Of a stretch of DNA of 64,000 nt, positions 33,948-42,026 are shown one piece after another. Both the position numbers and the translations under genes were made by a program. The stretch is from the NCBI GenBank assembly GCA_017415165.1, contig JAFQIY010000016.1:186001-250000 (forward strand). Direction: 5' to 3'. The stretch comes from Oscillospiraceae bacterium (GTDB taxonomy: Bacteria > Bacillota > Clostridia > Oscillospirales > Ruminococcaceae). The number at the start of each line of letters is the position of its first letter. The first letter of the stretch is position 1. The notes beneath the pieces are model-generated. The model had not been told where the DNA came from. It ran no database searches and worked only from the letters and a program-made list of their open reading frames with translations.

Positions 33948-34535
33948 TTATCTGACAAAAGCAAGAATTATAAGCATTGCTCCGCATATCCAGCCGAGAT
34001 TTATGTTGAAGGAGGAAACTATCTTTCTGCCAAGCCGCCAGCCTATTGATATTGCGGCTACACCTGCAGCAAGTGCACCGCCGCACAGAAGCGGCAAATT
34101 CATTTTCCCAAGTCCTGCACTTATCCCTGTCACAAGAGAGTCGGCGGAAAGTGCAATCGCAAGGACAACCGCTTCCTTAGGCGAAATGCTTTTTGAATTG
34201 TCCGTATCAGCGGCAGCACCGTCAAAATAAAGTGCGGCAGGATTGTTTTTGGCAAGCTTTTTTCTGTCCACCATTTTCTTGAAACAATTGCTGAACAGAT
34301 TGAAAATACCAAGCGACACAAGCAGCACAGTGGAAATTATTCCGCATATGTTTTCGGGAATAACTATCCGCAGTATTTCCGCAAATCCAACTGACAGACA
34401 CAGGAATGCTGTCCCCACGGCACTTATTATCAACGACGAGCGAAACGGAATTTTTATCCCTGCACTTCCCAATCCCATTGCGGCGGCAAAGCAGTCCGTG
34501 CAGACTGCTGTAATAAGTAAAAGAATTTTTATCAT
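33948..34535 (-). CDS. YtaF/MntP-family membrane protein
   Basis: The 195-residue protein has about six transmembrane helices; helices 1 and 4 carry the paired motifs TDCFAAAMGLGSAG and SADSLVTGISAGLG, with the acidic residues typical of the MntP/YtaF family. MntP exports Mn2+; YtaF is a sporulation-expressed member. Which of the two it is cannot be decided here. ATG 34535 is chosen; a TTG eight codons upstream keeps the frame open, and neither has a strong ribosome site. Confidence 0.82.
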   Translation of the reverse strand: MIKILLLITAVCTDCFAAAMGLGSAGIKIPFRSSLIISAVGTAFLCLSVGFAEILRIVIPENICGIISTVLLVSLGIFNLFSNCFKKMVDRKKLAKNNPAALYFDGAAADTDNSKSISPKEAVVLAIALSADSLVTGISAGLGKMNLPLLCGGALAAGVAAISIGWRLGRKIVSSFNINLGWICGAMLIILAFVR

Positions 34536-34597
34536 AAACTGCGACACGTCTTTCTGCAATTGATAGTATAGTTTATGATAAATTTTAAAAAAGGTGA

Positions 34598-34662
34598 TTG
34601 ACTTAAATGCAAAAATATGCTATTATTTTAGGAGGTAAAGTGCACTTTACCCTTTTTATTTG
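34598..34662 (+). promoter_or_regulatory. birA promoter followed by a terminator-like hairpin
   Basis: TTGACT (34598-34603), 17-bp spacer, TATTAT (34621-34626). About ten bases later, GGTAAAGTGCACTTTACC (34634-34651) is a perfect palindrome followed by CTTTTTATTTGTTTTTTT, upstream of the birA ribosome site. Transcripts from this promoter would meet a terminator before the gene, or the palindrome is an operator. Confidence 0.75.
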
Positions 34663-34683
34663 TTTTTTTACGGAGGTAATCTG

Positions 34684-35652
34684 ATGTCTTTGAAGAATAA
34701 GGTGCTTGCTGTACTGGAAGAAAATAAAGGGAAAAATATTTCGGGAAATGATATTGCCAAAAGCGTGGGAATGACCCGCAGCGCAGTATGGAAAGCCGTA
34801 AAACAGCTTCGCAGCGAGGGCTACTCCATCAGCGCAGTTACTAATAAGGGATACTGCCTTTCTGAGGAAAGCGATTTTCTGAATGAACATTCCGTTTTTC
34901 AGAATCTCAAAACCCGCGAAATCGGCAGAAAAATAGATGTTTTCAAAACCATTGACTCCACGAACAATTTTGCCAAAAGTCTTGCTCAGCTTGGCGCTGT
35001 TCACGGTACAACTGTAATTTCCGAGGTTCAGACTCAGGGCAAGGGCAGAATGGGCAGAAGCTTCTATTCACCTGTGGGAATGGGTGTTTATATGAGCGTA
35101 ATTCTTCGTCCGAAGCTTTCGGTTGAGCACTCACTGCTGATTACGTCCTGTGCGGCGGTTGCGGTTGCTGAGGCTGTCGAAAAGACTACAGGACTGGACT
35201 GCAAAATCAAGTGGGTCAACGATATTTATGTTGGCGAAAAAAAGCTTTGCGGAATTCTCACCGAAGCTGCGATAAATGTTGAACAAGGTGGACTTGACTA
35301 TGCAATCGTCGGAATAGGGCTCAATATACAGAACACCTCTTTTCCAAAAAACATTTCCGATATCGCAACTTCTCTCTATCTTGAGACGGGCAAATCCTTT
35401 TCACGAAGCCTGATTGTTGCGGAAATACTCAACAGCCTTGAAGCACATCTTGACAACATCACGGATAAAGGCTTTATTGAGGAGTACCGCAGACGTTCAA
35501 ACCTTATCGGAAAAAGAATTGAAATTACCCATAACGATATTTCGGCTCAGGCTGAATGTATCGGAATTGACGAAATATGCAGGCTGCTTGTACGTTACGA
35601 CAACGGCGAAGAAAAGGCGCTGATGTCGGGAACAATTCGTATAGTAAAATAA
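34684..35652 (+). CDS. birA: Bifunctional biotin--protein ligase / biotin operon repressor
   Basis: The 322-residue protein has an N-terminal winged helix (about 1-62; SGNDIAKSVGMTRSAVWKAV), a ligase domain with the biotinyl-AMP loop GKGRMGRSFYSP and KIKWVNDIYV, and a C-terminal SH3-like domain. It activates biotin, attaches it to carboxylases, and as holo-BirA represses biotin genes. ATG 34684 follows GGAGG by seven bases; a longer start lacks one. No bio genes are adjacent. Confidence 0.94.
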   Translation: MSLKNKVLAVLEENKGKNISGNDIAKSVGMTRSAVWKAVKQLRSEGYSISAVTNKGYCLSEESDFLNEHSVFQNLKTREIGRKIDVFKTIDSTNNFAKSLAQLGAVHGTTVISEVQTQGKGRMGRSFYSPVGMGVYMSVILRPKLSVEHSLLITSCAAVAVAEAVEKTTGLDCKIKWVNDIYVGEKKLCGILTEAAINVEQGGLDYAIVGIGLNIQNTSFPKNISDIATSLYLETGKSFSRSLIVAEILNSLEAHLDNITDKGFIEEYRRRSNLIGKRIEITHNDISAQAECIGIDEICRLLVRYDNGEEKALMSGTIRIVK

Positions 35653-35687
35653 ACAAATCCGAGGAAAACAGCTTCCTCGGATTTGTT
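35652..35687. terminator. Bidirectional terminator between birA and the lipoprotein gene
   Basis: AACAAATCCGAGGAA aacagc TTCCTCGGATTTGTT, a perfect 15-bp stem between convergent genes. Confidence 0.85.
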
Positions 35688-35689
35688 GT

Positions 35690-37963
35690 TTATTCAGCGT
35701 GACTTCCGCCCCATTCAACGACGGTAAAGCCGTTACGTTCAAAAGTTTCAAACTCCTGCGACTCAATAACTGTATCAGGGTCACACTCATTGTACACCAT
35801 AAATACACGAAGCACGCTGTCAGGAACAGGGTCAATATCAAGAACAGCATTTTTTTCATACTGCTCTGTCTGGAAGGTTATAAAATTGCAGTCATTCTTC
35901 TGCAATTCAGGCAGCCAGTAAATTATGAACTCATTGCTTTCACGTGGAGTAAGTCCTATTTCCGCAAGCTTTTCACGGAGGAAATCTGCGGTGTCCTCGC
36001 TTTTAACCACAAAGCCCTTGGACATATCCCATTCTGATTTGCCGACACCCTCCCAGTAAAGGCAGTAGTATTCGTTTCCGTCAGCATTGTCAATAATCGT
36101 GCCGTCAGGGTAAGCGGTAACATTCCAGCCGTCACGATAGTCGGGATAAGTGCAGGTAAGCTCGCCGTCTTCAAGCTCAACCTTAACCGAAACCTCGGTT
36201 TCTTCTTCGGGGTAGAGGTAGATTACAGGCTTTGCATAATCGCCGAGGAACCAATAATTGTAGTTCTGTTCTTCTTCATCATAATAGCCGTAATAAAATG
36301 CGTCCACAAGATAAGCAAGCTTGTATTCCATTGTACGTTCGTTGAGAATTATTTTTTCACAGGCTTCATATTCATTATATTTTACAAGCCAATCACTGTA
36401 GAGATTGAAGGCTATGTCAATATCCTTACAATATTCCGCACGGATAAAGCCCCAAAGCTCCCACGTTCCGAATGCTGCTTCAATACCATTCCATTCGCAA
36501 TAAATCCAAGGTTCATCTCCTTCATAAAGATGTGGTCCTTCGTAGGAATTTATTTCAAGCTTTTCACCGTAAAAATAGTAATCCCAAGCGTCTGCGGCAT
36601 CGCTTTCGGGCTTGTACCCCGTAATCTCACTTCGGAACACCTCAGTGTAATTCAGCTTGCCGTTTTCAAGTGTAAATAGATAGTCTACATCGTCGGTAAT
36701 ACCTATTTCAATATTCTTTCGGGACATTGTGTACCATTTCTTTTCAAGCTTGTCAGTGGTTTTTATTCCGATAACGTTTCCGCTCTGATAAACAAGACGC
36801 TTGTGATTATAAAGAGTATCAACATAATTCATTTTTCCATCAGCTATAGTATAAATGTCAACATCTGCACATTCATCGATACCTTCATCCACCTCGTCCT
36901 GAACTGTTTTTGTAACAAGCACCTCAGGTGTTCCGTCAAAGTCAAGGTCAATAAGGTTTACGCCTACAACATCCTCGCCCATAAAGATATCAAGGTTATC
37001 GGTAAGGGTATTGTAAACCGCCGCCGAGCCGTCATTCTTCTCGTCAAATTTTTTCAGAAGCTCTGCGCTGCTGATTGCTTCTGCGCCGTTTTCGTACAGC
37101 ACCTCAAAGGAAGTAATTTCGGGTGCTGAAGAATAATTATTTCCGATGCTGTCGTAGGAAACAGTAAGGCTGTCAACCGTCATACTTGCATAAACATAAT
37201 CGGGATAATTGTGGTGGTTTATTGAGCCGCTCGAAAAGGAAATGCTGTCCATAAGCGTGTCAATGCCGTTTATGTTGTGACCATATGCTTTAAGATACGT
37301 AGGCATAGGAATTCCATACATATATGCAGGGTCGACAATGACAGTTGTGGTATCGTCCTTGTTGAAGCGTACAAAGCCGTTAAAAGTCAGATTTTCAATG
37401 GTGTATTCCTGTGTAATGCTGACGATTTCAGGGTTAAGATTTTCGTCAACCTTGATTTTCACGATTACGTTGCCCTCCTGCAGGGTTTCATAATTACAGA
37501 AGGATTTCGCATACCTGCTTCTTTCGGCAGAATCCACTGCGGAATAGAACGAGTCATAATCATTGCCGTCACTGTGAAGAAGTGTGGTAGGCTCACGGTA
37601 AAGTTGATATTCAAATACAGCGTTTACGGAAAACTCATCGGGAGAAACAACAGTGAAATTAACAGCGCTGGCATTTGGATTGAATATGTTTCTTCCTCCG
37701 CCGTCCTTCATTTGGATAAGCTTTTTGACAATCTGCTGTTTCTCGTCCATTGAGCAATTTTCAAGGCTGAACGGTTCTTCCTCAGCAGCTTCCGTTTCTG
37801 TTTCGGGGTCTTCAATCACTTCCGCAGTTGTAACTGACGGAACCGTAGTAATTGCCGCTGCTGCAGCTGTTGTTTCCTCAGCGGTGCTTTCGTTTTTCTC
37901 GGCACACCCTGTAAGCAATGCACCGATAAGCGCTATTGCTGTAATAAATCTGATTTTCTTCAT
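35690..37963 (-). CDS. Large acidic lipoprotein with a PxIYLYP domain
   Basis: The 757-residue product has a lipoprotein signal (LLTGC, lipid Cys about 20), a Thr/Glu-rich spacer (about 22-65), a long Tyr/Asp-rich region with an integrin/EF-hand-like DLDFDGTPEVLV (about 340), and a C-terminal domain starting KPVIYLYPEEETEVSVKVEL (about 600) with YPDYRDGW and YYCLYWEG. This last domain recurs in many bacterial surface proteins but I know no function for it. Promoter TTGAAA-17-TATACT upstream and AAGGGG before the ATG. Monocistronic. Confidence 0.75.
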   Translation of the reverse strand: MKKIRFITAIALIGALLTGCAEKNESTAEETTAAAAAITTVPSVTTAEVIEDPETETEAAEEEPFSLENCSMDEKQQIVKKLIQMKDGGGRNIFNPNASAVNFTVVSPDEFSVNAVFEYQLYREPTTLLHSDGNDYDSFYSAVDSAERSRYAKSFCNYETLQEGNVIVKIKVDENLNPEIVSITQEYTIENLTFNGFVRFNKDDTTTVIVDPAYMYGIPMPTYLKAYGHNINGIDTLMDSISFSSGSINHHNYPDYVYASMTVDSLTVSYDSIGNNYSSAPEITSFEVLYENGAEAISSAELLKKFDEKNDGSAAVYNTLTDNLDIFMGEDVVGVNLIDLDFDGTPEVLVTKTVQDEVDEGIDECADVDIYTIADGKMNYVDTLYNHKRLVYQSGNVIGIKTTDKLEKKWYTMSRKNIEIGITDDVDYLFTLENGKLNYTEVFRSEITGYKPESDAADAWDYYFYGEKLEINSYEGPHLYEGDEPWIYCEWNGIEAAFGTWELWGFIRAEYCKDIDIAFNLYSDWLVKYNEYEACEKIILNERTMEYKLAYLVDAFYYGYYDEEEQNYNYWFLGDYAKPVIYLYPEEETEVSVKVELEDGELTCTYPDYRDGWNVTAYPDGTIIDNADGNEYYCLYWEGVGKSEWDMSKGFVVKSEDTADFLREKLAEIGLTPRESNEFIIYWLPELQKNDCNFITFQTEQYEKNAVLDIDPVPDSVLRVFMVYNECDPDTVIESQEFETFERNGFTVVEWGGSHAE

Positions 37964-37992
37964 AAGTCATACCCCTTTCAGTTGATAAGTAA

Positions 37993-38021
37993 AGTATAGC
38001 ACCGTGCTAAAGCATTTTCAA
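37993..38021 (-). promoter_or_regulatory. Promoter of the large lipoprotein
   Basis: Minus strand TTGAAA (38021-38016), 17-bp spacer, TATACT (37998-37993). Confidence 0.82.
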
Positions 38022-38096
38022 TAGGATTAACCGCATTGTAACCGTGCTGTACCAAACTGTAATTTTATCCCTGAAAATGAAATTTTTCTGTAACCG

Positions 38097-38125
38097 TTGA
38101 AGTTCCCGTAAAAATGTGCTACAAT
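38097..38125 (+). promoter_or_regulatory. Promoter of the polysaccharide deacetylase
   Basis: TTGAAG (38097-38102), 17-bp spacer, TACAAT (38120-38125). Confidence 0.75.
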
Positions 38126-38160
38126 ATTGTTAAATAATACTATGATAAGGGGTAATTACA

Positions 38161-38781
38161 ATGAACTCAAAAAAGCTTGTATCACTTACATTTGACGATG
38201 GTCCAAACACCACAACCACTATGCAGGTACTCGACCTGATTGAGCAATACGGAATAACCGCAAGCTTTTTTGTCATAGGCAACAATATTAACGCTGAAAG
38301 CGAAGCCTCAATGAAGCGTGCAGTAAAGCTGGGCTGCGAAATCGAAAATCACTCACGGACACACCCTGCAATGCCTGAAATGACAGCGGAGGAAATTGCT
38401 GCCGAAATAAAATTCACCTCTGACAAGGTTGAAGCTGCTGTAGGAAGAAAACCGAGGTTTTTCCGTCCGCCGTACATTGCATACAATGACGTTATGTTTG
38501 ACACAATTGACCTGACCTTTATCTGCGGAGTCGGCGCAGAGGATTACAATGATGAAATAACTCCCGAAATGCGTTACGAAAAAATTATGTCGCAGGTTTC
38601 CGACGGCACGATAATTCTGCTTCACGATGCAGAGGGCAACTTCCGCACGGTCGAGGCGCTGAAAATGATTATCCCAAAGCTTCTTGATGAGGGCTACGAA
38701 TTTGTTACTGTTTCCAAGCTTTTTGAAAGAAACAGACTAACTCCCGAACACAGAACAATTTATACAAATGTACATCAATAA
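38161..38781 (+). CDS. Polysaccharide deacetylase (NodB/CE4 family)
   Basis: The 206-residue product shows the CE4 motifs in order: TFDDGPN (9-15), HSRTHP (about 64-69), RPPY (about 101-104) and LLHDAE (about 157). The Asp-His-His metal triad is complete. CE4 enzymes remove N-acetyl groups from peptidoglycan or chitin-like polymers. No signal peptide is visible, unusual for a wall-acting enzyme, so it could act on an intracellular glycan. Own promoter and terminator. Confidence 0.9.
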   Translation: MNSKKLVSLTFDDGPNTTTTMQVLDLIEQYGITASFFVIGNNINAESEASMKRAVKLGCEIENHSRTHPAMPEMTAEEIAAEIKFTSDKVEAAVGRKPRFFRPPYIAYNDVMFDTIDLTFICGVGAEDYNDEITPEMRYEKIMSQVSDGTIILLHDAEGNFRTVEALKMIIPKLLDEGYEFVTVSKLFERNRLTPEHRTIYTNVHQ

Positions 38782-38787
38782 AAATTC

Positions 38788-38817
38788 AAGGGTACCAAGC
38801 AACCGCTCGGTACCCTT
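38788..38817 (+). terminator. Terminator of the deacetylase
   Basis: AAGGGTACC ... GGTACCCTT then AATCTTTTT; the convergent solute-binding gene ends 21 bp later and may share it. Confidence 0.85.
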
Positions 38818-38837
38818 AATCTTTTTATAACTGTAAA

Positions 38838-40310
38838 TTAACCAAGTTCAGCAACCTTAGCCTGAAGTTCAGTGTTAACTTCATCAACAAGCATAATAAC
38901 TGCGTCAGAATATGTTTCTCTTGTTGTAGCCCAGTCAGTACCGTGCAAAGCTGCTCTTGTACCAACGCTGTCGCCGCCCTGTGTTGTGTAGCTTGCGATA
39001 TCTGTGGAACAACCTGATGCAAGGTCAACAACAGGATACTGTCTTGCAAGTTCATTGATTTCCTTTTCGATAGCAATGAGTTCGTCAGACCACTTATAGT
39101 CGTCCCTCATCTTTCTGTCGGAAATAGCAATAGCACCTTCATCGTAAGAACCAATGATTGCACATTCAGCGAAACGTGCTACACCCTCAGGGTTTGTTGA
39201 GCCCTTACAGAGAGCATAACCGCCTACAGTTGCAACCATATATGGGTCAGAACCTGCAGGAGACGGAACAGGAGCAATACCAAGGTTCTCAGGCTCCATC
39301 TTTGTTGCCCATGTAGCAGGGTCAGCCTTTACGTGCCAAGCACCTACGAGGTAGAACAGCTGTCTGCCGTCGCCCATCATTGAAGGCTGTTCAGCCCAGT
39401 TGAACTGTTCTCTTGGGAATACAAGACCTGATGTAAAGAGGTCATACTGGAAGTTCATAGCCTTTTCTACTGTAGCGTCGTTGTAGTTACATACAAGCTG
39501 ACCGTCCTTAGTACCAACGAGAGGTACACCTGCGGAGAAGAGGAGGGAGTTTTCAGCCCAGTAACCGTCAAGACCCCACTGGTCGTTTTCTTCGTCAACG
39601 AATTCTTCAAGCATACCCTTGAATGTATCCCAGTTCCACTCACCAGCCTTGTAGAGTTCCCATGGGTCTTCAAGACCGTTAGCTTCAATTGTAGCCTTGT
39701 TGTAGATAACAACTTCTTCAGCTGTAACAGTTGTTACAAATGAGAAGTGCTTGCCGCCGAAGTTATAAAGCTCCATAGCAGCTGCGGAATTCTGCCAGAT
39801 GTCAGAATTAAGGTCGATGTATTCATCTACAGGCATAAACATACCGCTGATGATACCCTTAGGGAAGTTATAAACGTCATCACCTGGGAAGAAGTCGATG
39901 CCTTCACCGCCGAGAACGTATGTAGAAAGGTCATTGAAACGGTTTTCCCAAGTAGTCTTATAGTACTTGACAGAACCGCCGTACTTCTTTTCAAACATTT
40001 CCATAGCAACAGACTTGGAAGCACCTGAACCTGATGGATTGATATCATAGTGAGCGAGCCACTTGATTTCCTTGTTTTCAAGTTCAACGTCCTGAAGCTG
40101 CTCCATAGCTGCAGCAAGAACGTCCTCCTCTTCAGCTGCAAGAGTTGCAGTGTTTACCTCTACTGTTGCAGCAGTAGTTGTGACTGTTTCAGCCTTTGTT
40201 GTTTCGTCAGCTGCACCGCCTGCTCCGCCTTCATCGCTGCTGCAAGCAGTAAAGCCTGCTGTCATAGAGAGCGCAAGAAGTCCGGAAAGAATCTTCTTTG
40301 TGTTGTTCAT
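38838..40310 (-). CDS. Extracellular solute-binding lipoprotein (ABC type, paralogue 1)
   Basis: The 490-residue protein has a lipoprotein signal (GFTAC, lipid Cys about 22), a Glu/Thr-rich linker and a family 1 sugar-binding fold (segments DPWELYKAGEWNWDTFKG, EFVDEENDQWGLD, STYVLGGEGIDF). It shares these blocks almost exactly with the next gene, so the pair arose by duplication. AGGAGG precedes ATG 40310. It follows paralogue 2 after a hairpin, so it may be expressed at a different level. No permease or ATPase genes are in the window; ligand unknown, alpha-galactosides being a guess from the GH36 neighbour. Confidence 0.88.
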   Translation of the reverse strand: MNNTKKILSGLLALSMTAGFTACSSDEGGAGGAADETTKAETVTTTAATVEVNTATLAAEEEDVLAAAMEQLQDVELENKEIKWLAHYDINPSGSGASKSVAMEMFEKKYGGSVKYYKTTWENRFNDLSTYVLGGEGIDFFPGDDVYNFPKGIISGMFMPVDEYIDLNSDIWQNSAAAMELYNFGGKHFSFVTTVTAEEVVIYNKATIEANGLEDPWELYKAGEWNWDTFKGMLEEFVDEENDQWGLDGYWAENSLLFSAGVPLVGTKDGQLVCNYNDATVEKAMNFQYDLFTSGLVFPREQFNWAEQPSMMGDGRQLFYLVGAWHVKADPATWATKMEPENLGIAPVPSPAGSDPYMVATVGGYALCKGSTNPEGVARFAECAIIGSYDEGAIAISDRKMRDDYKWSDELIAIEKEINELARQYPVVDLASGCSTDIASYTTQGGDSVGTRAALHGTDWATTRETYSDAVIMLVDEVNTELQAKVAELG

Positions 40311-40361
40311 AACATACCTCCTGAAATTGATTATTTGCATATACTGCAATTAAAATAAATA

Positions 40362-40393
40362 CCCCGACATAGCACGGCTGTGCTGTGCCGGGG
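40362..40393 (-). terminator. Hairpin between the two solute-binding genes
   Basis: CCCCG-CA-AGCAC / GTGCT-TG-CGGGG stem with small bulges; the minus-strand tail is ATTTATTTTAATT. No separate promoter for the downstream gene is seen, so it is probably a partial terminator. Confidence 0.65.
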
Positions 40394-40406
40394 ATTATAG
40401 TTATAA

Positions 40407-41864
40407 TTATTCTTCAGCAACCTTAGCCTGGAGCTCTGTATTGAGTTCTTCAACAAGGAGGTTAACTGTATCAGCATATGTTTCTCTTGTTGTAGCCCAG
40501 TCAGTACCGTGGAATGCAGCCTTGAGAGCGGATTCAGCACTTGCTGTTGTAAGGGATTCGATATCTGCAGAACAACCGGAAACGAGGTCAACAACAGGAT
40601 ACTTCTTAGCGAGATCGTTGATTTCGTTGAATCTGTCGATAAGTTCCTGAGACCACTTAGCATCGTCCATAATCTTTCTTTCGGAAATTGCAATGGAGTC
40701 TGGGTCGTTTACAGCAACGATTGTACACTCAGCAAAACGAGCAACACCCTCTGGGTTCTGAGCACCCTTACAGAGAACGTAGCCTTCGAGAGTTGCAGCC
40801 TGATATGGATCAGAACCTGCAGGAGATGGTGTAGGAACAAAGCCGAGGTTCTCTGGCTCAATACCGTGTGACCATGTGGATGGGTCACCTTCAGCCTCCC
40901 AGTAACCGCCGATCCAGAAGAGCTGTCTGCCTTCGCCCATCATTGCAGGCTGAATGGACCAGTTGAACTGTTCGAGTGGGAGAACGAGACCGGATGTGTA
41001 GAGGTCATACTGGAAGTTCATAGCCTTTTCCATTGTTGGGTCGTTGAGGTTACACTTAATCTGACCATCAATAGAGCTTACAACAGGAACACCTGCGGAA
41101 TATGCAAGAGCCATTTCATTGAACCAGTTGTCAAGACCCCACTGATCGTTTTCTTCATCAACGAATTCCTGGAGCATAGACTTGAATGTATCCCAGTTCC
41201 ATTCGCCAGCCTTGTAGAGATCCCACGGATCATCAAGACCGTTAGCTTCGATTGTAGCCTTGTTGTAGTATACATAGTAGTTAGCTCTTGTATTAGTAAC
41301 CATCATATAGTGGTTGTTGCCGAACTTGTAAGCCTTGATAGCTTCGGAAGTTGGCTGCCAGATTTCGGAATCGAGGTCGATATAATCATCAACAGCCTGG
41401 AACATACCGCTTACGATACCCTTAGGAAGGTTAGCAGCGTCAGAAGCGTAGAAGTCGATGCCTTCGCCGCCGAGAACGTATGTAGAAAGGTCATTGAAAC
41501 GGTTTTCATAAGTAGTCTGATACCACTTGATAGAACCGCCGTACTTTCTTTCGAAAAGTTCAAGCTCAACCTTCTTGGAAGCACCGTTGCCGGATGGGTT
41601 GATGTCGTAGTGAGCAAACCACTTGATTTCCTTGTTTTCGAGTTCAACATCCTGAAGCTTGGACATAGCAGTTGAGAGAGCGTCAACTTCCTCAGCAGCA
41701 AGAGTTTCTGTGTTTGTTGCAACAGTCTTAGCTGTAGTAGTTGTTACTTCAGCAGTTGTTGTTACATCAGCTGTGCCTGCATCGTCATCGCTTGCACAAG
41801 CAGAAAGACCTGCTGTGATTGTGAGCGCCATAGCGCCTGCTAAAAGCTTTTTGATATCTTTCAT
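40407..41864 (-). CDS. Extracellular solute-binding lipoprotein (ABC type, paralogue 2)
   Basis: The 485-residue product has a lipobox GLSAC (lipid Cys about 23), a Thr-rich linker and the same family 1 solute-binding fold as paralogue 1, including FNDLSTYVLGGEGIDF and NPEGVARFAEC. The ligand-facing segments differ (for example MMVTNTRANYYVYY versus the corresponding part of paralogue 1), so the two may bind different sugars. ATG 41864 follows GGAGG; promoter TTGACG-18-TATAAT upstream. Lies 163 bp downstream of the alpha-galactosidase. Confidence 0.88.
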   Translation of the reverse strand: MKDIKKLLAGAMALTITAGLSACASDDDAGTADVTTTAEVTTTTAKTVATNTETLAAEEVDALSTAMSKLQDVELENKEIKWFAHYDINPSGNGASKKVELELFERKYGGSIKWYQTTYENRFNDLSTYVLGGEGIDFYASDAANLPKGIVSGMFQAVDDYIDLDSEIWQPTSEAIKAYKFGNNHYMMVTNTRANYYVYYNKATIEANGLDDPWDLYKAGEWNWDTFKSMLQEFVDEENDQWGLDNWFNEMALAYSAGVPVVSSIDGQIKCNLNDPTMEKAMNFQYDLYTSGLVLPLEQFNWSIQPAMMGEGRQLFWIGGYWEAEGDPSTWSHGIEPENLGFVPTPSPAGSDPYQAATLEGYVLCKGAQNPEGVARFAECTIVAVNDPDSIAISERKIMDDAKWSQELIDRFNEINDLAKKYPVVDLVSGCSADIESLTTASAESALKAAFHGTDWATTRETYADTVNLLVEELNTELQAKVAEE

Positions 41865-41911
41865 AATAATCCTCCATATTGCACTTTTGTGCATCATATA
41901 TTTACATAGCA

Positions 41912-41941
41912 ATTATAACAAATTATTCAAATATCCGTCAA
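41912..41941 (-). promoter_or_regulatory. Promoter of the solute-binding gene pair
   Basis: Minus strand TTGACG (41941-41936), 18-bp spacer, TATAAT (41917-41912). Confidence 0.8.
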
Positions 41942-42026
41942 GGGATATTTCATAGATATTCTTTGGAACATATTGTGCATTTTTCACAAAAAAGCATTAC
42001 GAAAACCTTTAAGTTAACCAAAAGAA

